From: UBA5603 sp964501315
GTDB lineage: Bacteria > Bacillota_I > Bacilli_A > Izemoplasmatales > Hujiaoplasmataceae
Direction of reading: 5' to 3'
Length of the DNA: 9,494 bases
NCBI GenBank assembly: GCA_964501315.1
Contig: CAZCSO010000040.1
Span: 1 to 9,494, forward strand
Shown: in pieces, positions 1 through 5,254 of the stretch
Layout: every line of letters begins with the position of its first letter
Numbering within the stretch: the stretch's first letter is position 1
The notes under the pieces: generated by a model
The model's database searches: none
What the model was told of the DNA's origin: nothing
Seen by the model: only the letters and a program-made list of their open reading frames with translations
Program-made: the position numbers and the translations under genes

Positions 1-2030
1 CTTATAAACTCTTTTCCATTTATTTTCGCGTCCATTTTTTTTAGTTCAACGTCAAGAGATTCAGAATAAGCAATAAAATCATAAATATAAGCAATATCTT
101 TTCCATCAGAATATCTAATTACCCTACCTATCCTTTGGATGTATTCCCTTGGGTTCGTCGTGTTTGAAAGTAAAATCGCTCTACTGGCTGTTGGAATATC
201 TATTCCTTCATCAAGGCATTTTATTGCAACAAGAATTTTAATAAATCCACTTTTGAATTTGTCAATTATGAATTGTCTTTCCGATTTTCCGCCATAATCT
301 TTGCTTAATTTCGTTCCTTGTTTTTCTGTAAAAAGAGAATAACGAATTTTATAACTTGATAGTATTGTTTGAACTTCGTCTATTTGATGAGGAGACACAA
401 ATATTAGTGTATCTTTAATTTCCTCAACTCCAATATCCTCAATTACATTTCTAAGTTGTTCATATTTGCTTTCTGCATTTTTTAATATATTAGCTCTTTC
501 TTCGAGTTTTCTTTCGTATAAAGTATTTTCCGAGTCTTTATCAATAAATGTGTATAACCTTGAGATGGTTTTTGACATTTCATAATATCTTAATTGCTCA
601 TCAGAATTTAGCTTGCAAATGACAGGATTATAATGATACTGTGTTAAAAACGGACAATCTGTCTTCGGATTTATTGTTGTTAATGCTTCACCTATTCCAA
701 AATTAAACGTTTTCGATCCAAAATAATCTTGGAGTAATAATGTTCCCTCATCATCAAACCATCTTGTAGGTGTCGCGCTTAATCCAATTCTCTCATTATA
801 ACAATCTAGAAGAGCATTTTTTCTTACACTGCTGCCTAAGGCGTGTACTTCATCGCCGATATATAAAATGTTAAAAACATTTGATTTTGCGGTTTTTATA
901 ATATTTGTAAAGTCTTGTGAAGAAGACGTATCATGAGATGTAAAAATAACTACAAAATTATAAGTTCGAATATTTAGTCTTTGTATTGCTTGAGAAAACT
1001 CAATCCTCCATTTTGTGTTAGTTCCATCCGCAATAATACTTTTATCAAATCTAAAACCAAGCTTTTCAATTTCCGAACTCCACTGTGCGCTAAGTGTTGT
1101 TTGAGGGGTAGAAATGATTACAAGATTTCTCCTATGATCTATTAAAGTTTTTTGCATGCAGGCAATTGCAGTTCTTGTTTTTCCTGTACCGGTCGCCATA
1201 CAAAAAAGCATTCTTTTATCGTTTTTTATCCATTCTTCCATCGCTTCTTTTTGAAATTCATACAAACTTATAGTTTTAGTTACTTTATTTAAAAACCTAT
1301 TTTTTCCTAGAACTTTATTGATTTCAATCAAGTCTTGGGTTCCATAGAAAATTAAATGTTTTTTTACAGCATCCGGCAAATCAATTACTTTTACCGATGG
1401 TCGTAGATTATCCCAGTATTCATTAAATTTTAAAATGTCTTTTTCGCAATAATCTTGTTGTCCAGATATCCATGATTTAAATGTTTTAAATTCTTCAACA
1501 TTGTTTACCCAACCCGATAATGTTTCATTAATAGATCCACTAAAAGATATATAATTGGATTCTTCGTCTTTAAAAATCCCAACCTTTTGATGAAAAATCC
1601 CAAGATTATCAATTGCGTCACTGGATAACACTTCTTCATTTTTATATAATAGAGCTATTTTTATATCTAATATTCCGTTACTTATTAACCATCCAAGCAC
1701 ACGAACGTAATCCTTGTCTACATCATCAGCGCATTCCAATTCGTTAATTAGATTATTCCCTAGCAAATATTCAGGATGTTCATATGCATTAGTCATTGAA
1801 ATAGCATCATCTTTTGTCAATTTAGGGCAAGCAATGATTCGAATTTTACCTTGTTTTTCAACTAAACTTAAAATACCTCTTAAGGATATCGCTAAACTTG
1901 AAGAGGTGAAAAAGCCCGCAATCCTGTCATAACAAATAGACTCACTCAAAACCGGAATATAAAAATCATCTATTAAGTCAGAGGCATCAGACTCATAATT
2001 AATATTAATGTCTAAACTTTTAAAACTCAC
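1..2030 (-). CDS. PLD-like nuclease / DEAD-DEAH helicase fusion, partial (C-terminus beyond window)
   Basis: Probable ATP-dependent nucleic-acid translocase or nuclease acting in the cytoplasm. I translated this frame by hand: 676 codons with no stop, running off the left edge. The start is GTG at 2028-2030, six bases after GGAGG; the TTG just upstream is out of frame and is followed by TGA, and an in-frame TAG lies 24 bases upstream, so no ATG start is possible. Residues about 1-210 look like the N-terminal PLD-type domain known to be fused to DEXD helicases: HQK at 147-149 and GSINE at 165-169 form one HKD-like half-site. The helicase follows: Q-motif-like LYEFQ (256-260), Walker A ATGTGKT (279-285), DEVH (393-396), SAT (418-420), DEGIDIP (607-613) and QRIGRVIR (632-639). 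It lies 39 bp after the radical SAM gene, so the two are probably one operon. Base composition is AT-rich like its neighbours to residue 1 of the XRE gene. Family assignment is confident; a defence role is inference. Confidence 0.9.
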   Translation of the reverse strand, partial: MSFKSLDININYESDASDLIDDFYIPVLSESICYDRIAGFFTSSSLAISLRGILSLVEKQGKIRIIACPKLTKDDAISMTNAYEHPEYLLGNNLINELECADDVDKDYVRVLGWLISNGILDIKIALLYKNEEVLSSDAIDNLGIFHQKVGIFKDEESNYISFSGSINETLSGWVNNVEEFKTFKSWISGQQDYCEKDILKFNEYWDNLRPSVKVIDLPDAVKKHLIFYGTQDLIEINKVLGKNRFLNKVTKTISLYEFQKEAMEEWIKNDKRMLFCMATGTGKTRTAIACMQKTLIDHRRNLVIISTPQTTLSAQWSSEIEKLGFRFDKSIIADGTNTKWRIEFSQAIQRLNIRTYNFVVIFTSHDTSSSQDFTNIIKTAKSNVFNILYIGDEVHALGSSVRKNALLDCYNERIGLSATPTRWFDDEGTLLLQDYFGSKTFNFGIGEALTTINPKTDCPFLTQYHYNPVICKLNSDEQLRYYEMSKTISRLYTFIDKDSENTLYERKLEERANILKNAESKYEQLRNVIEDIGVEEIKDTLIFVSPHQIDEVQTILSSYKIRYSLFTEKQGTKLSKDYGGKSERQFIIDKFKSGFIKILVAIKCLDEGIDIPTASRAILLSNTTNPREYIQRIGRVIRYSDGKDIAYIYDFIAYSESLDVELKKMDAKINGKEFI

Positions 2031-2069
2031 AATGCACCTCCAAATAAAATCCGACTAGAAAAAACCGAT

Positions 2070-3173
2070 TTAAATATAATTCTCGAATTTTATATCAAAA
2101 TATCTATTTGCGATCTCAGGAAATTCACTTTGAAAATCTTCCATCGCTTTTAAACAAGAACACTTAGTGTTTTGATTTTTTGTATATTTTTGATTTGCAT
2201 AACAAAATTCCCTAAAACTCATCTTTTTGAATATTCTTGGTTGATTAGTCCAACGTGCAATCTGAATATATAAATTTTTATATTTGCTATATTTGTAACT
2301 CTCATATCTCATTACATATGGCAGACATTTATATTCCATAAGTACTTTTATTCGTATAAATGCATTTTCTATATCTATTTCATCCTGACTGTCGAAAGCA
2401 ACTAGTACATATAATTTTGTAGATTTTTGGACATACTTTCTCCAAAGAATCAATTTAGATATTATAAGTTCTTTATCCTTTACGTGATCAAAAGCAAAAA
2501 TAAAATCTCCGTGATATTTGACCTTTGACAACGCGATAACTTTTTCTTCATTTAACAAGCGAATATCAAGTCCTTGTCTGAATTGAAATCGGCGATTTTT
2601 AGAATTAAGTTCATCTAATATGTCTTTCCATCCACTATAAGCAAAAAAGTTATCATCCCATAAATAAATAAACTTTCTAGAAGGATCAAAAAATTCATCT
2701 ATTGGCGAATGTTTAAAAGCATGATCATACTTTTTATTAACACAAAATTCACACTTTCGAAAACATCCTCTAGTAACAAAACCAATAGAAAAATCAAGAT
2801 AATCAGAATATCGTTTCCTTGAAACACCATTTCGTATTTTTTTATCAATATATTCATTATATAAACTGTAATCAGGCATCATATGTTCAATATCATCAGA
2901 TAAGTTATCTCCGCCATCTAAATAAAACCCAGTTCCACCCTTTTTTATGTTTTCCAACGATAATACCCATTCAGGAATTTTTGTGAAGGAAAACACTTTT
3001 GAGATGTATATAAGTGAATAATCCTCGAGATTTTCATACTTCTCTATTAATTCTACAATATGATTATTGCTTTTAAGAAAAGATGATATTTTCATCAGAG
3101 CTAAGTTTGGATGCCTTGTTCCATTATCAAGTAAATCAGCGTCTATAATTCCATATTTTTTAGAAGTTGTCAT
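2070..3173 (-). CDS. Short radical SAM protein with degenerate N-terminal cobalamin-type domain
   Basis: Probable [4Fe-4S]/S-adenosylmethionine radical enzyme; substrate unknown. The 367-residue product carries the cluster motif GCFRKCEFC with Cys137, Cys141 and Cys144 after a typical FVTRG strand. Residues about 7-60 resemble the Rossmann-like region that precedes the cluster in B12-dependent radical SAM proteins, but it is short and I see no DxHxxG cobalamin ligand motif. YLWDDNFF (170-177) and QFRQGLDIRL (197-206) fit later strands of the radical SAM barrel. A C-terminal Cys324, Cys338, Cys340 group could hold a second metal site. The start is ATG preceded by GGAGGG with a three-base gap, which is close. 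It has no TRAM or UPF0004 domain, so it is not MiaB/RimO. It lies upstream of the PLD-helicase gene in the same direction. Short radical SAM proteins of this type occur in phages and mobile elements, to my recollection. A modification role for DNA, RNA or a peptide is only inferred. Confidence 0.82.
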   Translation of the reverse strand: MTTSKKYGIIDADLLDNGTRHPNLALMKISSFLKSNNHIVELIEKYENLEDYSLIYISKVFSFTKIPEWVLSLENIKKGGTGFYLDGGDNLSDDIEHMMPDYSLYNEYIDKKIRNGVSRKRYSDYLDFSIGFVTRGCFRKCEFCVNKKYDHAFKHSPIDEFFDPSRKFIYLWDDNFFAYSGWKDILDELNSKNRRFQFRQGLDIRLLNEEKVIALSKVKYHGDFIFAFDHVKDKELIISKLILWRKYVQKSTKLYVLVAFDSQDEIDIENAFIRIKVLMEYKCLPYVMRYESYKYSKYKNLYIQIARWTNQPRIFKKMSFREFCYANQKYTKNQNTKCSCLKAMEDFQSEFPEIANRYFDIKFENYI

Positions 3174-3274
3174 AATCCCTCCGGCAATAAAAAGAACATA
3201 GATAATAAAAACGATACCAAAAAAATATAAAAATTAAATATAAATAATCTGAAATATGTAAAATTTACTTTATC

Positions 3275-3303
3275 ATTTTATCATCAATGATTAAATAATT
3301 GAA
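3275..3303 (-). promoter_or_regulatory. Possible promoter of the radical SAM-helicase operon
   Basis: On the minus strand an extended -10, TGA followed by TAAAAT (-10 at 3275-3280), lies 17 bp from a poor -35, TTCAAT (3298-3303), about 100 bp before the radical SAM start. The 192-bp gap 3174-3365 is very AT-rich, so chance matches are likely. No gene is visible in the gap. Confidence 0.3.
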
Positions 3304-3337
3304 GATATTATTAAAATTTTGGCATGAAAACATAAAA

Positions 3338-3355
3338 ATTCGGTTATAAACGAAT
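3338..3355 (-). terminator. Weak hairpin after the XRE gene
   Basis: On the minus strand ATTCG and CGAAT pair around a TTATAA-centred loop, 10 bp past the XRE stop, and a T-run follows. The stem is short and AT-rich, so it may be a leaky terminator or a binding palindrome. Confidence 0.35.
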
Positions 3356-3365
3356 GTAAATTTAA

Positions 3366-3587
3366 TTATTTATCTTTTTTATTGTTAACTAAGCCCAAAA
3401 AATAATCTGCAGAAACATCCAAAGCTTTTAATATTCTAACTAAAGTGTCAGTGTTCATAGGTTGTCCACTTTCATATCTTGATATTCTATCTTGCGTAAC
3501 ACCAGAAGCATCTGCAAGATCTCTCTGAGTCATATTTTTCTCAACTCGTATCTCTTTCATTTTTGTTGGAACTTTATCTTTTCTCAT
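3366..3587 (-). CDS. Small XRE/Cro-family transcriptional regulator
   Basis: A 73-residue DNA-binding protein that is essentially only a Cro/C1-type helix-turn-helix domain. The pattern MKEIRVEKNMTQRDLA (10-25), SGVTQDRISRYESG (28-41) and the closing LVRILKALDVSADYFLG (49-65) is the standard five-helix HTH_3 fold. There is no sensor or protease domain, so it resembles repressors of restriction-modification, toxin-antitoxin and prophage units. The ATG start follows AGGGGTG by eight bases. An 18-bp near-palindrome lies about 50 bp upstream and overlaps an extended -10 promoter, consistent with autoregulation. It precedes the radical SAM and helicase genes in the same direction, with a 192-bp AT-rich gap, so it probably controls this accessory block. 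The family is certain; the target is inferred. Confidence 0.93.
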   Translation of the reverse strand: MRKDKVPTKMKEIRVEKNMTQRDLADASGVTQDRISRYESGQPMNTDTLVRILKALDVSADYFLGLVNNKKDK

Positions 3588-3633
3588 ACAAAAAACACCC
3601 CTAAATGACTATGTACTAGATATCAATTCTATT

Positions 3634-3651
3634 TTAACATTTAAGTGTTAA
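3634..3651. promoter_or_regulatory. Palindromic candidate operator over the XRE gene promoter
   Basis: An 18-bp near-palindrome, TTAACA-N6-TGTTAA, with TTAA at the centre and one mismatched pair. On the minus strand it overlaps TGTTAAAAT, an extended -10 element (TGn plus TAAAAT) that could serve the XRE gene; no good -35 is seen. Size and place suit a Cro/C1-type dimer repressing its own gene. Confidence 0.5.
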
Positions 3652-3662
3652 CAATGAAAGAA

Positions 3663-3751
3663 AAAATATGTATTAAAACCATCATATTCCATTGACAATC
3701 GCAAACAGTAATGTTACAATTATTACAAATGATGGTTTTAACACATATTTT
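3663..3751. repeat. 22-23 bp near-perfect inverted repeat flanking a promoter
   Basis: Left arm 3664-3685 and right arm 3729-3750 are reverse complements except at one position (ATGTATTAA against ATGTGTTAA), and one further A/T pair extends them to 3663 and 3751. The 43-bp spacer 3686-3728 holds a consensus plus-strand promoter. No gene overlaps it. The layout could be a tiny invertible promoter, a miniature mobile element, a protein-binding site or an RNA fold. I see no target-site duplication and no recombinase in the window. Confidence 0.85.
3692..3720 (+). promoter_or_regulatory. Strong consensus promoter facing the tRNA cluster
   Basis: TTGACA (3692-3697), a 17-bp spacer and TACAAT (3715-3720), with TG one base before the -10 (extended -10). 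This is one of the best sigma-A matches in the window and the only one noted on the plus strand, yet no plus-strand gene follows it. The expected start is near 3727, at the edge of the right inverted-repeat arm. Confidence 0.65.
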
Positions 3752-3794
3752 AGTGGTTTTAAAAAGCCATTTCCATGGCTGTTTAAAACCTTTA
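3727..3794 (+). ncRNA. Candidate small RNA of about 65 nt
   Basis: This is inferred from a consensus promoter immediately upstream and a strong hairpin with a short U-rich tail at its 3' end (3755-3794). The transcript would contain GGTTTTAA twice (near 3734 and 3755), and either copy could pair with TTTAAAACC at 3782-3790, giving alternative folds. No start codon with a ribosome site is evident in it. It might instead be only a spurious short transcript. Confidence 0.35.
3755..3790. terminator. Bidirectional hairpin terminator after tRNA-Leu
   Basis: A 36-nt inverted repeat has outer arms GGTTTTAAA/TTTAAAACC and inner arms AGCCAT/ATGGCT, broken by one mismatch, around a four-base loop. On the minus strand the loop is GGAA (a GNRA tetraloop) and the inner stem runs into TTTTT, so it can end the tRNA transcript seven bases after the tRNA-Leu CCA end. 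On the plus strand the same hairpin is followed by TTTATAT and would stop transcripts from the promoter at 3692-3720 before they run antisense into tRNA-Leu. Confidence 0.75.
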
Positions 3795-3796
3795 TA

Positions 3797-3880
3797 TGGT
3801 GCGGGTAACAGGACTTGAACCTGCACTCACTAGGAACTAGATCCTAAGTCTAGCGCGTCTGCCAATTTCGCCATACCCGC
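3797..3880 (-). tRNA. tRNA-Leu (anticodon TAG)
   Basis: This is an 84-nt class II tRNA. The acceptor stem is GCGGGTA/TACCCGC with discriminator A and an encoded CCA. The anticodon stem CTAGA/TCTAG encloses loop CTTAGGA, giving anticodon TAG. The variable arm is longer than in the other three tRNAs, as expected for leucine, and the T arm is GCAGG-TTCAAGT-CCTGT. It is the last gene of the four-tRNA operon, and its 3' end faces the AT-rich accessory block, a frequent site for island integration. Confidence 0.97.
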
Positions 3881-3892
3881 GAAAAAGAAAAA

Positions 3893-3968
3893 TGGTGACC
3901 CGCAGGCGACTTGAACGCCTGACCCTTTGATTAAAAGTCAAATGCTCTACCGACTGAGCTAGCGGGTC
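3893..3968 (-). tRNA. tRNA-Lys (anticodon TTT)
   Basis: This is a 76-nt tRNA with acceptor stem GACCCGC/GCGGGTC, discriminator A and encoded CCA. The anticodon stem TTTGA/TCAAA encloses CTTTTAA, giving anticodon TTT. The T arm is CAGGC-GTTCAAGTC-GCCTG in outline. It lies 12 bp upstream of tRNA-Leu and 6 bp downstream of tRNA-Gln in one transcription unit. Confidence 0.97.
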
Positions 3969-3974
3969 GTAAAT

Positions 3975-4049
3975 TGGCTGGGCTAGGTAGATTTGAACTA
4001 CCGGTCTCGGAGTCAAAGTCCGATGCCTTAACCACTTGGCCATAGCCCA
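3975..4049 (-). tRNA. tRNA-Gln (anticodon TTG)
   Basis: This is a 75-nt tRNA with acceptor stem TGGGCTA/TAGCCCA, discriminator G and encoded CCA. The anticodon stem TCGGA/TCCGA encloses CTTTGAC, giving anticodon TTG. The weak first base pair U1-A72 is typical of glutamine tRNAs. It is the second gene of the His-Gln-Lys-Leu operon. Confidence 0.97.
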
Positions 4050-4061
4050 ATTTACAAATGA

Positions 4062-4138
4062 TGGGGCGATTGATGGGAATCGAACCCACGAATGTCGGAG
4101 CCACAATCCGATGCGTTAACCACTTCGCCACAATCGCC
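4062..4138 (-). tRNA. tRNA-His (anticodon GTG)
   Basis: This is a 77-nt tRNA whose anticodon stem TCGGA/TCCGA encloses TTGTGGC, giving anticodon GTG. The acceptor has the eighth base pair special to histidine tRNAs: a genomically encoded G-1 opposite C73, outside GCGATTG/CAATCGC, followed by encoded CCA. It is the first gene of the tRNA operon, about 15 bp after the predicted transcription start. Confidence 0.97.
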
Positions 4139-4160
4139 ATGTGACAAATTCGCACCTATT

Positions 4161-4189
4161 AGTTTACTAAAATTAGGTTTTAATGTCAA
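4161..4189 (-). promoter_or_regulatory. Promoter of the tRNA operon
   Basis: Reading the minus strand, a perfect -35 TTGACA (4184-4189) and a -10 TAAACT (4161-4166, four of six consensus bases) are separated by exactly 17 bp. Transcription would start near 4153, just before tRNA-His. The promoter begins right after the DegV terminator. Confidence 0.75.
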
Positions 4190-4212
4190 GCATTATTTCT
4201 TTTATCAAAATT

Positions 4213-4254
4213 AAAAAATCAAGAATTTTATCATGACAATGAAATTCTTGATTT
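4213..4254 (-). terminator. Rho-independent terminator of the DegV gene
   Basis: On the minus strand a perfect 13-bp stem (arms 4242-4254 and 4216-4228) with a 13-base loop is followed by a T-run, starting 11 bp after the DegV stop codon. Confidence 0.85.
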
Positions 4255-4265
4255 CAGGATTATTT

Positions 4266-5114
4266 TTAGTAACCGATAAGTGCAATTCCAAAGCCTTGAT
4301 CTCCTAAATGAACCAAGAATACCGGACTGATTTGATGGGTCACATGAATGGCTATCGATGGGTATTTTTCTTGAATTGCTTCTTTTAGTTTCTCAGCCCA
4401 TTCCAATCGGTTCAGTTCAACAATATCGACGTAAACATTTTTATAGGTAGAAGCGTAGGTATCAATGACGGCCATAAACTCATTGAAACAAGCCAGATTG
4501 GTTCGCTCTTTCTTGGTTAATTGAAGTTTTCCATCCACCATTTCCACAATCGGTTTAATTCGTAACACCGTTCCGAGTAATGCTGACACACGGTTTAAAC
4601 GACCGCCTCTGAACAGATGCATTAAGTTCGCTAAGGTAAACATGACGTGTCCGTGTTCAAAGACCGTTTGATACATGGTTTCTAATTCAGGAAAAGTAAT
4701 TCCTTTTTGAATGGCTTCGGCTAATACCGAAACCCCTAACGCAACGCCAAAGGAGGCAACTTTGGGAGAATAAACGGATACGATTAATGGAAAATCAATC
4801 ATCGACTTCGCAATCGTCGCCGATTGATACGTCCCACTGATTTTTTCCGATAAGGTAATCACCATCACATGGGTATAGCCTTCTTTATGATACTCATGAA
4901 ATAACTGTAAGAATTCACCCGGCGACGGTTGTGAGGTCATCATCTTCCGTCCTTCTTTTAAGAATCCCATCATCTCATCAAACGATAAATCGGGTTCTTG
5001 ATACAAGACGTTATCGATACTAACACCCAATGGGGCAAATTTAATAAAGTTATAGTTCTTGAAATCTTCTCTTGTTTGACTGGTTGTATCCAAACACAAT
5101 CCTATTTTTTCCAT
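4266..5114 (-). CDS. DegV family fatty-acid-binding protein
   Basis: A 282-residue two-domain DegV protein. DegV/FakB proteins bind a fatty acid and, in Firmicutes, present it to the kinase FakA for phosphorylation, feeding exogenous fatty acids into phospholipids. Family signs, numbered from the ATG, are the N-terminal strand with CLDTTSQ (7-13), TSQPSPGEF (60-68), SEKISGTYQSA (89-99) that contacts the carboxylate, FRGGRL (168-173), and RIKPI (185-189). The C-terminal His-Gly-Pro-Gly motif of many members is changed: His269 is present but followed by LGDQG. Length is normal for the family. AAGGAG lies ten bases before the ATG at 5112-5114; an in-frame TTG directly before it (5115-5117) is seven bases away and could add one residue. 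It is a single gene with its own promoter and terminator. No FakA gene is seen here. The ligand is unknown. Confidence 0.95.
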   Translation of the reverse strand: MEKIGLCLDTTSQTREDFKNYNFIKFAPLGVSIDNVLYQEPDLSFDEMMGFLKEGRKMMTSQPSPGEFLQLFHEYHKEGYTHVMVITLSEKISGTYQSATIAKSMIDFPLIVSVYSPKVASFGVALGVSVLAEAIQKGITFPELETMYQTVFEHGHVMFTLANLMHLFRGGRLNRVSALLGTVLRIKPIVEMVDGKLQLTKKERTNLACFNEFMAVIDTYASTYKNVYVDIVELNRLEWAEKLKEAIQEKYPSIAIHVTHQISPVFLVHLGDQGFGIALIGY

Positions 5115-5133
5115 CAATGGAACGCTCCTTAGT

Positions 5134-5166
5134 AGTAAAGTACTCTATTACACATAATACTTTACT
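5134..5166. promoter_or_regulatory. Inverted repeat overlapping the DegV -10 and leader
   Basis: Perfect 9-bp arms AGTAAAGTA (5134-5142) and TACTTTACT (5158-5166) flank a 15-bp spacer. The right arm covers the -10 hexamer. It could be a repressor operator or a hairpin in the 5' leader that ends just before the ribosome site. I do not recognise the regulator. Confidence 0.5.
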
Positions 5167-5187
5167 CAATATATGCCCAAATGTCAA
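5159..5187 (-). promoter_or_regulatory. Promoter of the DegV gene
   Basis: On the minus strand TTGACA (5182-5187), 17 bp, then TAAAGT (5159-5164), about 45 bp before the start codon. The -10 lies inside the right arm of an inverted repeat, which suggests regulation. Confidence 0.65.
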
Positions 5188-5211
5188 GAAGTTGAGTGTG
5201 TAGATTTAATG

Positions 5212-5241
5212 AAAAAACGGTTGAGAAATCCTCAACCGTTT
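5212..5241 (-). terminator. Rho-independent terminator of the EF-G-like gene
   Basis: On the minus strand a perfect 11-bp stem (arms 5231-5241 and 5215-5225), GC-rich at its centre, with loop GATTT runs into a T tract, 13 bp after the stop codon. Confidence 0.92.
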
Positions 5242-5254
5242 CATTAATAAAATC

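Noticed and set aside
1714..1932. 72-codon plus-strand frame
   Set aside because: It is antisense to the helicase N-terminal domain, which has recognisable family motifs.
2070..3173. MiaB/RimO methylthiotransferase
   Set aside because: There is no N-terminal UPF0004 cysteine domain and no TRAM domain, and the protein is too short.
3664..3790. CRISPR array or tracrRNA-like locus suggested by repeated GGTTTTAA
   Set aside because: The copies are only about 8 bp, lie in both orientations without regular spacers, and no cas gene is present.
3641..3826. 61-codon minus-strand frame downstream of tRNA-Leu
   Set aside because: It runs through tRNA-Leu, the terminator hairpin and the inverted repeat, with no ribosome site and no protein-like composition.
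3837..4155. Open frames of 74 and 89 codons on the minus strand
   Set aside because: They are translations of the tRNA genes; all four tRNAs fold fully.
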